64,000 nt of DNA from Solitalea lacus. Its GTDB lineage: Bacteria; Bacteroidota; Bacteroidia; Sphingobacteriales; Sphingobacteriaceae. Where the stretch lies: positions 310,001 through 374,000 of the forward strand of contig NZ_CP091740.1 in the NCBI RefSeq assembly GCF_022014595.1. The letters are read 5' to 3'. A program made the translations under genes and the position numbers. This document shows positions 9,249-18,668 of this stretch, piece by piece. The notes beneath the pieces were generated by a model. It worked only from the letters and a program-made list of their open reading frames with translations. It had not been told where the DNA came from and did not search any database. Positions within the stretch are counted from its first letter, which is position 1. Each line of letters begins with the position of its first letter.

Positions 9249-9902
9249 ATGGGAAAAAATGATATTATAGAAAAAACCATAGCCTATGTTAAAACTGAAT
9301 TGGCTGGTGCCGAAGGTGGACATGATTGGTGGCACATTTACAGGGTGTGGAAAAATGCTCAATTAATAATGCAATATGAAAAGGCTGATAGGTTAGTTGT
9401 TGAATTAGCAGCACTACTCCATGATATTGCTGATGCTAAATTTCATAATGGTAATGAAGAAATAGGTCCTCAAAAAGCTAGTGAATTTATGAGAACTAAT
9501 GATATTGATAATAATACCATTGAACATGTAGTAAATATTATTCGACATATTTCATTTAAAAATGACAATCAGCGTCATATTTTCAGTTCTAAGGAATTGG
9601 ATATTGTTCAGGATGCCGATCGGTTGGATGCTATTGGAGCAATAGGCATTGCAAGGGCATTTAACTATGGAGGGTTTAAAAATCGCACAATTTATGATCC
9701 AGATGTAAAGCCAAAACTTTTGATGTCAAAAGAAGAATATAAAAAAAGTGAAGCACCAACCATTAATCATTTTTATGAGAAGTTGTTGCTGTTAAAGGAA
9801 AAAATGAACACTCAAACGGGGAGAAAATTGGCTGCAAAACGACATCAATTTTTAGAAAATTTCCTTCAACAGTTTTTTGATGAATGGAATGGAGAAAAGT
9901 AA
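9249..9902 (+). CDS. HD-domain phosphohydrolase (YedJ-like)
   Basis: 217 residues of the HD superfamily, metal-dependent phosphohydrolases acting on nucleotides or similar phosphoesters. The metal-binding residues are seen in GGHDWWHIYRVWKNA (first His, about residue 24), LLHDIADAKFH (the HD pair) and QDADRLDAIGAIGIARAF (distal Asp), the pattern of the YedJ/YpgQ type, some of which hydrolyse nucleoside triphosphates. The exact substrate cannot be read from the sequence. There is no signal peptide. Confidence 0.85.
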   Translation: MGKNDIIEKTIAYVKTELAGAEGGHDWWHIYRVWKNAQLIMQYEKADRLVVELAALLHDIADAKFHNGNEEIGPQKASEFMRTNDIDNNTIEHVVNIIRHISFKNDNQRHIFSSKELDIVQDADRLDAIGAIGIARAFNYGGFKNRTIYDPDVKPKLLMSKEEYKKSEAPTINHFYEKLLLLKEKMNTQTGRKLAAKRHQFLENFLQQFFDEWNGEK

Positions 9903-9919
9903 ATCTCTAAAGCAATTAG

Positions 9920-10159
9920 TATAAGTTTATTGTTGATGAAGAGAAATTTTCACTGCATTGTGGATATTCACAATCATATGCAGATGGAGGTATTGTATCT
10001 ACAGGAACTGAATTACCAGATGGAAAAAATAAAAAGCTACGGGATAATTTATCACTAAGATTTTCAGCTTTCTCGCCGCCTTCGGCAGATCGTTACATTT
10101 CTAGCGACATTAATGAAAATTATGTGCATAAGTTTGTGGAAATGCTGAAATCAAAATAG
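9920..10159 (+). pseudogene. gene remnant without a start codon
   Basis: An open frame of 79 codons runs from just after a stop at 9917-9919 to TAG at 10157-10159, with no ATG, GTG or TTG near its beginning. The translation is protein-like, with phrases such as FSLHCGYSQSYADGG, LSLRFSAFSPPSADRYI and NENYVHKFVEML. I do not recognise the family. The most economical reading is the C-terminal part of a deleted gene. It fills the 306-bp gap between the HD gene and the symporter. Confidence 0.4.
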
Positions 10160-10208
10160 TAAAATTGCCTTCACTTTTGCACCATATACAAGAAACTTAT
10201 TATCCCCA

Positions 10209-11453
10209 ATGACTTCATCATTAAAAATGCTGTATAAAAATTATAGCAGTATCATTTTATTGCTCGGTGGAATTATAATTGGCAGTTTGGCCGGGTTATT
10301 TTTTGGTAAAGAAATCGCCATTATTAAACCGATTGGCGATATTTTTCTAAACCTTTTATTCACCTCAATCATTCCCTTAATTTTTTTCGCTATTTCTTCA
10401 TCGGTTGCCAATATTGAGCAAATGGGCTCATTTGGAAAGGTGATGCGCTCGATGCTGTTTGTGTTTTTATTCACCACGCTCCTATCGGCATTTTTAATGA
10501 TTATTGCTGTCACTTTCTTTCCCATAACCGATCAATTTCAGTTGAGTTTACCAAAAGAGTCAGACACAAGAGTTGCCGGTTTTGGCGAGCAGCTAACTGC
10601 ATTGTTCACTACTACTGATTTTTCGCAACTGCTAACACGTCAAAGTATGTTGGCACTGATCATATTTTCAATATTGGTTGGAACAGCAACTTTAAAAGCA
10701 GGTAAATCTGGTGAACTCTTCAAACAGTTCTTAAACTCAGGAAATGAGGTTTTCAAATGGCTTATTGGATTAATAATGAAAGCGGCTCCACTTGGTTTGG
10801 GTGCATACTTTGGTTACCTGGTTGGTGTATTCGGACCTGAGTTATTTGGTTCATATGCTCATTCCTTGGGGTTGTATTATGGCTTTGGTATTGTGTATTT
10901 TTTTGTGATGTTTTCGGTTTATGCTTTTATGGCAGGAGGTTTAAAGACAATTCCGATTTATTGGAAAAACAACATTGTACCATCGTTAACAGCTTTGGGT
11001 ACTTGTAGTAGTGTAGCTACTATTCCGGTAAATATGCAAGCGGCTGAGAAAATGGGAGTTTCAAAACCAATTAGCGATATTACCATTCCGCTTGGAGCTT
11101 CGTTGCATAAAGACGGTTCAAGTATTGGTGGTGTAATTAAAGTGGCGATGGTTTTTGCAATTTTTAATAAATCATGGGCAGGGTTAGATACAATGTTGAT
11201 AATTTTAGGAATTGCCTTGATGACAAGTATAGTTGAAGGAGGAATTCCTAACGGTGGTTATGTTGGAGAGTTATTTATTGTTACCGCTTTCCACCTTCCA
11301 ATTGAAGCCTTATCAGTTTTAATGGTTATTTCAACTTTAATTGATCCGATGGCAACATTATTAAACGCAACCGGCGATACTGTAGCATCCATGATGATTG
11401 CCCGTTTATCGGAAGGGAAAAATTGGATGAACAAACAAATTCAAGCCACATAA
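10209..11453 (+). CDS. dicarboxylate/amino acid:cation symporter (DAACS family)
   Basis: 414-residue inner-membrane protein with about eight hydrophobic segments. It fits the GltP/DctA/GltPh family, which imports glutamate, aspartate or C4-dicarboxylates with H+ or Na+. Visible are the serine-rich reentrant loop region ALGTCSSVATIPVNM, the ITIPLGASLHKDGSSIGG stretch and the C-terminal GGIPNGGYVGE and IDPMATLLNATGDTVASMM, where substrate and cation bind. Substrate choice between dicarboxylates and acidic amino acids is not settled by eye. The next gene begins 10 bases later, so they may share a transcript. Confidence 0.93.
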   Translation: MTSSLKMLYKNYSSIILLLGGIIIGSLAGLFFGKEIAIIKPIGDIFLNLLFTSIIPLIFFAISSSVANIEQMGSFGKVMRSMLFVFLFTTLLSAFLMIIAVTFFPITDQFQLSLPKESDTRVAGFGEQLTALFTTTDFSQLLTRQSMLALIIFSILVGTATLKAGKSGELFKQFLNSGNEVFKWLIGLIMKAAPLGLGAYFGYLVGVFGPELFGSYAHSLGLYYGFGIVYFFVMFSVYAFMAGGLKTIPIYWKNNIVPSLTALGTCSSVATIPVNMQAAEKMGVSKPISDITIPLGASLHKDGSSIGGVIKVAMVFAIFNKSWAGLDTMLIILGIALMTSIVEGGIPNGGYVGELFIVTAFHLPIEALSVLMVISTLIDPMATLLNATGDTVASMMIARLSEGKNWMNKQIQAT

Positions 11454-11463
11454 TACGCTTAAA

Positions 11464-12204
11464 GTGAAAAAGGTATTTATCCCATTTCTAGTTTTATTCT
11501 TTTTTGTTAACAGAATGAACGCACAAAGGATTGATCTCGTAAAGCATTTTAATACTAAGCAATTACTTATTGTTACCTCAAAATCATTGGAAAGTATTGA
11601 AGGCGTTTTAAATGTTTACGAATGGGATGACCAAAAATGGCATTTAAAGTTAGAGAAACTACCCATTACATTGGGAAGAACAGGCTTGGTTTGGGGCAAG
11701 GGTTTACATGATGATAAATTAAATACGGGAGACCTTAAAAAAGAGGGTGATGGGAAATCGCCTGCTGGTATCTATAGTTTGGGTGGATTGTTTGGATATG
11801 AAACAATTCAAACAAGAATGGACTTTTTAAAAGTTACTAATACCATGTTTTGTGTTGATGATCCATCATCAGTGTACTACAACAAAATTGTAGACACAAC
11901 ACAAGTAGAAAAAACATGGAACTCGGCAGAAGAAATGCGTCGGGCAGATGTGTTATACAAATTCGGTATTATTGTTAATTACAATACAGATCCAATTGTA
12001 GCAGGTGCCGGCTCATGTATATTTATGCACATTTGGCGTGGTGCCAACCAGCCTACTTCCGGTTGTACTGCTATGACAGAAGAAAATATGTTGAAACTTT
12101 TGGAAATTCTCGACAAAGAAAAAAATCCGTTGTTGGTACAGTTTCCTCTTTCAGAGCAGCAAAAGCTAGTTGAAATTTACGATTTACCCTTAATTGAAAG
12201 GTAA
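11464..12204 (+). CDS. exported L,D-transpeptidase-family (YkuD) protein
   Basis: 246 residues with a GTG start and a signal peptide (KKVFIPFLVLFFFVNRMNAQ). The catalytic YkuD-type motif is seen as FMHIWRGANQPTSGCTAM near residues 188-205: His, then Ser-Gly-Cys with the nucleophilic cysteine. Upstream, the segment GDGKSPAGIYSLGGLFGY is also typical of the family. These enzymes crosslink peptidoglycan or attach proteins to it in the periplasm. The variant after the Cys (TAM rather than I/VR) marks a subfamily widely annotated only as L,D-transpeptidase-like. Probably co-transcribed with the upstream symporter. Confidence 0.85.
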   Translation: MKKVFIPFLVLFFFVNRMNAQRIDLVKHFNTKQLLIVTSKSLESIEGVLNVYEWDDQKWHLKLEKLPITLGRTGLVWGKGLHDDKLNTGDLKKEGDGKSPAGIYSLGGLFGYETIQTRMDFLKVTNTMFCVDDPSSVYYNKIVDTTQVEKTWNSAEEMRRADVLYKFGIIVNYNTDPIVAGAGSCIFMHIWRGANQPTSGCTAMTEENMLKLLEILDKEKNPLLVQFPLSEQQKLVEIYDLPLIER

Positions 12205-12311
12205 TCAAATATAATTCGTTGTTCTTTTCTACCTTTGCTTCTTATTTTTCTAACATAATGTGGTTATAAGAGGGGATTGCTTATAATCTTATTTCTAATT
12301 AATTATTTCCA

Positions 12312-13367
12312 ATGAGTGATCTTTTTGAAAATACAGATCGTACTGAACTTTCTCAAATGGGTGAGTTTGGTTTGATTGATCATCTGACAAAAAACGTTAA
12401 AATCTATAACGATTCAACCATAAAGGGGATAGGCGATGATGCTGCAGTTGTGAGCCATGGGAAGAAAAAAACGCTGGTTTCAACAGATTTATTGATTGAA
12501 GGTGTGCATTTTGATTTGATGTATGTACCCTTAAAACATTTAGGCTATAAGGCCATAATGGTTAACCTTTCTGATATATGTGCTATGAATGGCACTCCAA
12601 CACAAGTTACGGTTTCCATAGCCATGTCTAGCAGGTTTTCACTTGAAGCAATTGAAGATCTTTATACGGGGATGTTGCTGGCATGTGATAAATGGAAAAT
12701 AGACATGATTGGTGGCGATACTAGTACTTCGCAAAAGGGTCTGATCATTAGCATTACGGTTTTAGGTGAGGCCAATGAAGAATCAATCGTATACAGGAAT
12801 GGGGCAAATAAAGGAGATTTAATTTGTGTTTCTGGTGATTTAGGTGGCGCATACATGGGCTTGCAAATGTTGGAACGCGAAAAAGCTGTTTTTCTACAAA
12901 CACCTAACGTTCAACCTGACTTAGAAGGTAAAGACTATATCTTAGAGCGCCAGCTTAAACCAGATGCTCGTATGGATATTGTAGAGTTATTGAAAGCGCT
13001 TAGCATAAAACCTACAGCTATGATTGACATATCCGATGGCTTAGCTTCAGAAACTTTGCATATTTGTAAACAGTCAAATGTTGGATGTAAGTTATACGAA
13101 GAAAAAATCCCTATTGATCAGCTAACATATAATACAGCCCGTGAGTTTAATCTCGACCCTACAGTTTGTGCATTAAATGGAGGAGAAGACTATGAGTTAT
13201 TATTTACGGTTAGTCAAGCTGATTATGATAAGATTAAAAGTCAACCGGATATTTCTATTATAGGCCATATTACGGATGAAAGTGAAGGAACTTATCTGGT
13301 AAGTAAATCAGGTAACGTACATGAAATCAAAGCGCAGGGTTGGAATGCATTCAAATCTAATTCATAA
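12312..13367 (+). CDS. thiL: thiamine-phosphate kinase ThiL
   Basis: ThiL phosphorylates thiamine monophosphate to the cofactor thiamine diphosphate with ATP. The 351 residues show the AIR-synthase-like fold signatures: IKGIGDDAAVV, STDLLIEGVHFDL, MVNLSDICAMNGTP (usual MNLSDIAAMGG), MIGGDTS, DISDGLASE and LNGGEDYELLF. A promoter-like TACCTTTG occurs at 12229-12236. No other thiamine genes are nearby. Confidence 0.95.
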   Translation: MSDLFENTDRTELSQMGEFGLIDHLTKNVKIYNDSTIKGIGDDAAVVSHGKKKTLVSTDLLIEGVHFDLMYVPLKHLGYKAIMVNLSDICAMNGTPTQVTVSIAMSSRFSLEAIEDLYTGMLLACDKWKIDMIGGDTSTSQKGLIISITVLGEANEESIVYRNGANKGDLICVSGDLGGAYMGLQMLEREKAVFLQTPNVQPDLEGKDYILERQLKPDARMDIVELLKALSIKPTAMIDISDGLASETLHICKQSNVGCKLYEEKIPIDQLTYNTAREFNLDPTVCALNGGEDYELLFTVSQADYDKIKSQPDISIIGHITDESEGTYLVSKSGNVHEIKAQGWNAFKSNS

Positions 13368-13600
13368 ATTGATTTAAAAATATTTTCATTGCGGTTTTGT
13401 TCATGATAAATGATACAAAGCCGTAATGTTAATCACTAAACTTATACCTCCCTCTATTTCATCTAGACATTTAAAATCTCCTTAAAATTTCTTAAGTTAA
13501 TGGTAAATCGCCGAAGCGTTTACCTTCAGGGTATGATATGGAGATAAATTCCGGCGATAAATATTAAAACAGTAACACACCTGTCTTTTCATTTTATTGC

Positions 13601-14608
13601 ATGTGCTCTCTAAAATCAGTAGGAATTACTGTCCTTTTCTTCCTTATTTCTTTGATTTCTTTCGGACAAAAAACAGATAAAATTTTGCTCGAAAACGGCG
13701 ATTTGCTTACCGGAGAAATTAAAGGATTAAAGTTTGCCATGCTCAGCTTTAAAACCGATGCTATGAGCACCATCAATGTTAAATGGGAGCAAATAGTTTG
13801 GCTTCAATCGTCAAAAAATTATGAAGTGAAATTCAGATGGGGCGAGTTAAGAGTAGGCAGGCTGGATTCGGTAATTTATAATGATAAACTGGCCAACCTA
13901 AATAACGTTGTTGAAATAACCCCAATAAAAGACCGTTTTTTTAAACGCATTGATGGGAATGTTGATGCAGGCTTCAATTATACGTATTCAAGTAGGCTAG
14001 CACAATTTAATATGAGTGGAATGGCTGATTATCGCATGCCTAAATTTGAAACCATATTAAAAGCAAGTTCCATACTCACCAGTCAGCCTGCTGATACCAG
14101 CCATCCGGTAACAAAAAAGCAAGATGCCTCTTTGCAGTTCATTAGTTTGTTAACCAACAATTACTTTCTTGATTCTAAGCTTGCCTGGCAGCAAAATACT
14201 GCACTTGGTTTAAAGAGCCGTTTTTCTACCCAATTTGGCGCAGGCAAGGATTTAATTTATGATAATCATAACCGCTTTAGCGGTGCTATAGGTTTATCCG
14301 GAAACCGCGAACAATCGGATGACGTAGAGGACATTACTATAAATCTGGAAGCATTTGCGGGGTTGAGATTTAAAAAATTTCATTATTCCTCTCCCAAAAT
14401 AAATATTGATACCCAGTTAGGTTTTTTTACAGGGTTATCACAATTGGGACGTTTTAGGATAGAGGCCAATCTGTCTGCCAAAGTGGAAATATTTACTGAC
14501 TTTTTTATAGGCATTACATTTTACGATAACTTCGACAACAAGCCTTTATCAGGTGCCACAGGCAAGAATGATTTTGGGATAATTACATCCCTCAGTTACT
14601 CGTTTTGA
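13601..14608 (+). CDS. DUF481 outer-membrane protein
   Basis: 335 residues with an N-terminal hydrophobic signal (VGITVLFFLISLISFGQ). A short N-terminal module (KILLENGDLLTGEIKGLKF...) resembles the small SH3-like/Sm-like strand segment often found in front of DUF481; the rest is alternating beta strands ending in ...SLSYSF with a C-terminal Phe. DUF481 (YdiY-like) proteins are predicted outer-membrane beta barrels of unknown role, sometimes described as salt-induced. The 233 bases before it hold only a weak hairpin (GGTAAA...TTTACC near 13502-13524). Confidence 0.75.
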   Translation: MCSLKSVGITVLFFLISLISFGQKTDKILLENGDLLTGEIKGLKFAMLSFKTDAMSTINVKWEQIVWLQSSKNYEVKFRWGELRVGRLDSVIYNDKLANLNNVVEITPIKDRFFKRIDGNVDAGFNYTYSSRLAQFNMSGMADYRMPKFETILKASSILTSQPADTSHPVTKKQDASLQFISLLTNNYFLDSKLAWQQNTALGLKSRFSTQFGAGKDLIYDNHNRFSGAIGLSGNREQSDDVEDITINLEAFAGLRFKKFHYSSPKINIDTQLGFFTGLSQLGRFRIEANLSAKVEIFTDFFIGITFYDNFDNKPLSGATGKNDFGIITSLSYSF

Positions 14609-14659
14609 ACATTAACTTTTTGTATTTATTTCAGTATAAGTAAAGGAAATCAAATACAA

Positions 14660-15550
14660 ATGAAACCGATAAAAATAGCCCTGGCTTTTTCAGCTTTAGC
14701 TCTCTTGTTTTCTTCTTGTTCAAAGTCGAATAATAACAGTATTGAAGAACCGGGCTCGCCCCGATTAATTTTCAAATTTAAATTTGACCCTAATCAGGTT
14801 AGGTTGAATAATATCGGCCAGCCTTCCGTTATAGCTTCCGGTAACGCCGCTCAATCACCAAAGTTTAATTTGATGAGTTCGCATTATATCGAAATGGCTC
14901 CAAATGCATTTACGGCACTTGGATCTGGAACAGTTTTATTTCATGCTGCAGAAACAGCTGCGGGGGGTAGTAATGCAATAGACTTTTCTAAAAATAAAGC
15001 AGTAGGCGATGGTGAAGAATTTTTTAGCATTCCAATAAAAGAGGTAAAACCCGGAACCTATGAATATTTACGTGTTAGTTTAGCTTACCAGAATTATGAC
15101 ATTTTGTTTAAGGCAAAAAATCCTTTAGATCAAAATACTACCTTAACGACCAATGGAACCTTGGCGTCTTTTATCGGATTTAATACTTACATCGGAACAC
15201 TTAAAATTAAAAATACCTCTATAGAGGTTAATGCAAATAAAAAACAAGGCTTTTGGGCTTTTGAAACCATGGGTTTAAATTTTTCGGGCGATGCATCAAA
15301 AACAACCGTAGTAAATCCGATCAATAGCTCCTCTCCTATTCCTCAGGGTAGTTGTGTGGTTACCGGATCCTTTAACAACATGCTGACTATAACGGGCAAT
15401 GAAACGCAAGATATTGTTATTGAAGTGCGTTTATCAACCAATAATAGTTTTGAATGGAGAGAAGTAAATGCAGATGGATATTTTCAGCCTGATATTGGGG
15501 AGATAGTTGAAGATATGGGGGTACGCGGAATGATACCAGTGATTAAGTAA
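14660..15550 (+). CDS. hypothetical lipoprotein
   Basis: 296 residues with a lipoprotein signal (ALAFSALALLFSSCSKS; cysteine about residue 21) followed by an Asn/Ser linker. The mature domain is mostly beta and contains DGYFQPDIGEIVEDMGVRG near its end. I do not recognise the family; conservation within Bacteroidota seems likely but cannot be shown here. It follows the DUF481 gene by 51 bases in the same direction. Confidence 0.65.
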   Translation: MKPIKIALAFSALALLFSSCSKSNNNSIEEPGSPRLIFKFKFDPNQVRLNNIGQPSVIASGNAAQSPKFNLMSSHYIEMAPNAFTALGSGTVLFHAAETAAGGSNAIDFSKNKAVGDGEEFFSIPIKEVKPGTYEYLRVSLAYQNYDILFKAKNPLDQNTTLTTNGTLASFIGFNTYIGTLKIKNTSIEVNANKKQGFWAFETMGLNFSGDASKTTVVNPINSSSPIPQGSCVVTGSFNNMLTITGNETQDIVIEVRLSTNNSFEWREVNADGYFQPDIGEIVEDMGVRGMIPVIK

Positions 15551-15574
15551 AGTTGATTTTCAAAAAAAATTTTC

Positions 15575-15595
15575 GGGCCTTCGGCCCTTTTTTTT
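15575..15595 (+). terminator. Rho-independent terminator
   Basis: GGGCC-TTC-GGCCC stem-loop followed by eight T; its extended A/T-flanks let it work in both directions between the lipoprotein gene and the convergent DinB gene. Confidence 0.85.
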
Positions 15596-16061
15596 AGAAT
15601 CGGATTATATCAGCGTCTGGTGGAACATAACCCAAAATTCGACCCATCGACATAATCTGCCCTTTATGATGAAATTCATGTGTAATAACATGTGTGAAAA
15701 TTTCCATTAATGAAAAGTTCATTTGAACGTCATTGCGCATACCAATTATTCGCTGGCCAGGAATTTTATAAATAGATAAAATTGTCTTAACAGCTTCGTC
15801 GGCTCTATGAAATTCTTTTTTTATGTCGCTAAGACTTTCAACTTCGTCGTTCTGCAAAAAATACTCATGCGTTTGCAGAGCAAACCTTGATAACCAGGAA
15901 ACATAGGCGTTGCTCACGTGAAGTAGAGTCGCTTTTATACTACCACGCCCAAAATTGGGAACAGGTTGGTTAAAATGCTCAAGTGTCATAGATTCACAAA
16001 AACCGAAAACTACTTCCCGGCTGCTTTTTATCAATTGGTATTGTTCTTCAAAAACTGTCAT
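15594..16061 (-). CDS. DinB-family four-helix metalloprotein
   Basis: 155 residues of the DinB/YfiT-like four-helix bundle. The three metal-binding histidines are visible in TLLHVSNAYVSW and THVITHEFHHKGQIM. Members include bacillithiol- or mycothiol-dependent transferases and many proteins of unknown activity; no DNA-repair role is implied by the name. It is divergent from the methyltransferase gene with about 70 bp between starts. A second member of the fold lies at 56930. Confidence 0.85.
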   Translation of the reverse strand: MTVFEEQYQLIKSSREVVFGFCESMTLEHFNQPVPNFGRGSIKATLLHVSNAYVSWLSRFALQTHEYFLQNDEVESLSDIKKEFHRADEAVKTILSIYKIPGQRIIGMRNDVQMNFSLMEIFTHVITHEFHHKGQIMSMGRILGYVPPDADIIRF

Positions 16062-16132
16062 GTTTGAATATAAATATCATAACGCAAATTTTAAAAGGGA
16101 TTTATGTAAATTACTGCATCAATTTATGCTCT

Positions 16133-17170
16133 ATGAATCTTCAATCATCTCCCGATCCTTCCCGAATCATGCAAGTTGGCATGGGTTTTTGGGCCTCTAA
16201 GGTTTTATTATCTGCAACCTGGTTTGATTTATTTACCAATTTGGCCTCCGGTAAATTATCCGCGGGTCAGATAAAAGAGAAACTGGATTTGAAAACTACC
16301 GATCGACATATTTATGATTGGTTAGATGCACTGGTTTCTTTAGGGTTTTTGCAACGAGAAGGTATTTATGACAACGCCTTTTATAGCAATGCGCCGGATA
16401 CCGACTTATTTCTTGATAAAAACAAGCCGTCTTACATAGGCGGAATTTTGCAGATGAGCAATAACCGCATTTATAACATTTGGAGCAACCTAGAAAACGG
16501 ATTGAAAACAGGGAAGCCACAGAATGAGGCGGGCTCTGGTAACATGGAGCTTTTTCATGTTTTATACGAAGATCCTCAAAAGTTGCAGGAATTTATGGAT
16601 GCCATGAGTGGGATCCAGAGTGGAAACTTCATGGCATTAACCAATAAATTTAATTTTGACAACTATAGAACCCTTGCGGATATAGGCGGTGCTGATGCAT
16701 GGTTGAGTATTCAAGTGTGTTTAAAGCACCCGAACATACAATGTGTCAACTTTGACCTTGCTCCGGTTGGGCCATTGGCTACGGCTAAAATTGCTCGGTT
16801 TAATTTACAAGATCGTATAAAGCATCAAACGGGTGACTTTATGAATGATGGAATACCAAGTGCTGAAGTCATAACTATGGGCAATATTTTACATGGATTA
16901 GACGAAGAGTTAAAACAGAAGTTGATAAACAAAATTTATGATAAACTACCGTCTAATGGCGTGTTCATTGCCATAGAAAATATAATTGACAATGATAGAC
17001 GGCAGAATGCTTTTGGACTAATGATGAGTTTGAATATGCTGCTTGAAAATGGCGATGGCTTTGACTATACTTTTGACGATTTTCAAAGATGGACCAACCA
17101 GGCAGGTTTTAAAAAAGTGGAGATAATGCCATTGACAGGTCCTTGTAGTGCAGCAATTGCATATAAGTAA
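16133..17170 (+). CDS. O-methyltransferase-family protein
   Basis: 345 residues from the ATG at 16133; an in-frame ATG at 16064 would add 23 residues that overlap the divergent promoter space, so the later start is preferred. The N-terminal part (MGFWASKVLLSATWFDLF, ...LSAGQIKEKLDL, DWLDALVSLGFLQRE) is a winged-helix dimerisation domain, and the rest is a SAM-binding fold resembling acetylserotonin/plant-type O-methyltransferases, with TLADIGGADAW as motif I. The usual glycine-rich motif (DxGGGxG) is altered to DIGGADA, so SAM binding may be weak. Substrate unknown. Confidence 0.75.
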   Translation: MNLQSSPDPSRIMQVGMGFWASKVLLSATWFDLFTNLASGKLSAGQIKEKLDLKTTDRHIYDWLDALVSLGFLQREGIYDNAFYSNAPDTDLFLDKNKPSYIGGILQMSNNRIYNIWSNLENGLKTGKPQNEAGSGNMELFHVLYEDPQKLQEFMDAMSGIQSGNFMALTNKFNFDNYRTLADIGGADAWLSIQVCLKHPNIQCVNFDLAPVGPLATAKIARFNLQDRIKHQTGDFMNDGIPSAEVITMGNILHGLDEELKQKLINKIYDKLPSNGVFIAIENIIDNDRRQNAFGLMMSLNMLLENGDGFDYTFDDFQRWTNQAGFKKVEIMPLTGPCSAAIAYK

Positions 17171-17195
17171 AAACTTACACAGAGAATGGATGAAC

Positions 17196-18668
17196 CTACT
17201 CATCCATTCTCACAATTTTTGGATAAAATAATCCTATGGTTTCCACCAAATCGGTTTGCGCTTTCATCACTTCTTTAATGTCTTTATACGCATGTGGGCT
17301 TTCATCCAAGCCTCCTCCGATAAGAGTAATTCCTTCATTGGTAAGTATTTTTGATAGCTCTTGGCGAGTAATGCTATTAGCCGCTTGAGTACGAGATAGC
17401 TTACGACCTGCTCCATGGGACGCAGATTGAATAGATGCTTCATTTCCTTTACCACGCACAATAAAACCTGGCGCAGTCATAGAACCCGGAATAATACCCA
17501 ACACATTTTTGCCAGCAGGAGTAGCTCCCTTACGATGCGTAATTACCTCTTTCCCGTTCCAAACTTCTTTCCAGGCAAAGTTGTGATGGTTTTCTAACAT
17601 CGCCAGCGGTTTTTCGGCCAAGGCTTTTGCCAATTTTTCATGAATACGATGATGACACGCCGACGCATAATCGCCTGCAAGATTCATGGCAATCCAGTAC
17701 TCCTGCCCTTCCTGAGTGTTTAAATCGAGCCAAGCCAAATGTTTGGCTTCTTTCGGCAACACGCATTTCTCCATAGCCACTTTAGTATAATGGTTGGCAA
17801 TCGTAGCCCCCAAGCCACGTGAGCCGGAATGAGATAATACGGACAAATACTTACCTATTGGAATATTCAATTCGTTTTGAGGATCAGTAATTTCTACAAT
17901 ACCAAACTCTACAAAGTGATTTCCAGAACCCGAAGAGCCTAATTGCTTTGCTGCCTTCATTTGCAAAGATTTTAATAAAGGGTTCTCATTAAAGGCGTTG
18001 TTATTCAGTACTTCGTGATCCTCGGCTTTTGAAAACTCCTTGCCCGCGCCAAATAAAGTATTTCGGTTAAGCAATATTTCAAGCTCCTGTTTACGGATGT
18101 CTACCAGTTTATCAGGCATGTCATAGATGGATAGACACATCCGACAGCCAATATCAACCCCAACTCCATATGGAATAACAGCATTCTCAGTAGCAAGCAC
18201 GCCACCTATTGGCAAACCATAACCTTGGTGCGCGTCAGGCATTAAGGCTCCTGCTACAGTTATAGGTAAACGAGCAGCAATTTCCATTTGATTTATGGCA
18301 CCTTGTTCTATCTGATCATGTCCATAAGTAGTATAAGGTGTTTTTTCATCTCGCAAATCCTGAATGGAATTATCGCGGAGTAATTTTAGTTTCTCCAACA
18401 GCTCAACCGAAACCTCGGTATGCCCGGTTGGCGATTTCTTTAGTTGCTGTTGATGATATTCTACTAGAGCCGCAGCCGTTTTGGCAAAGCGTTGATCTTC
18501 TAAATAATCAAATGGGTTTTCAATCACGGGTTTTAATAAGTCCAGTACAACATAGTGTGACACCTTTTTGAAATGCTTTGGCAAATCATTAATTGCAATG
18601 CTTATTGCTCTATTCTCTGGAAACCCAATTGTACGTAGGTCTTTTCCTGTTAATCTTAGTTTTGACAT
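17196..18668 (-). CDS. rtcB: RtcB-family RNA ligase
   Basis: RtcB joins 2',3'-cyclic phosphate (or 3'-phosphate) RNA ends to 5'-hydroxyl ends using GTP and Mn2+. The 490-residue protein shows MPDAHQGYGLPIGGV, GVGVDIGCRM with the metal-binding Asp/Cys, GSSGSGNHFVEFG, SHSGSRGLG, and THRKGATPAG, which contains the His that becomes guanylylated, and ends in ...SHGAGRKLSR and IGGGLDESPHAYKD. The GVDIGCRM form differs from the 'FDINCG' form of the tRNA-splicing type and points to the second bacterial subtype. There is no archease, RtcA or RtcR gene beside it. A role in RNA repair is likely but inferred. Confidence 0.95.
   Translation of the reverse strand: MSKLRLTGKDLRTIGFPENRAISIAINDLPKHFKKVSHYVVLDLLKPVIENPFDYLEDQRFAKTAAALVEYHQQQLKKSPTGHTEVSVELLEKLKLLRDNSIQDLRDEKTPYTTYGHDQIEQGAINQMEIAARLPITVAGALMPDAHQGYGLPIGGVLATENAVIPYGVGVDIGCRMCLSIYDMPDKLVDIRKQELEILLNRNTLFGAGKEFSKAEDHEVLNNNAFNENPLLKSLQMKAAKQLGSSGSGNHFVEFGIVEITDPQNELNIPIGKYLSVLSHSGSRGLGATIANHYTKVAMEKCVLPKEAKHLAWLDLNTQEGQEYWIAMNLAGDYASACHHRIHEKLAKALAEKPLAMLENHHNFAWKEVWNGKEVITHRKGATPAGKNVLGIIPGSMTAPGFIVRGKGNEASIQSASHGAGRKLSRTQAANSITRQELSKILTNEGITLIGGGLDESPHAYKDIKEVMKAQTDLVETIGLFYPKIVRMDE

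Noticed and set aside
13502-13524. GGTAAA...TTTACC hairpin as a terminator or riboswitch
   Set aside because: Only six paired bases around a long loop and no T-run; no known riboswitch pattern.
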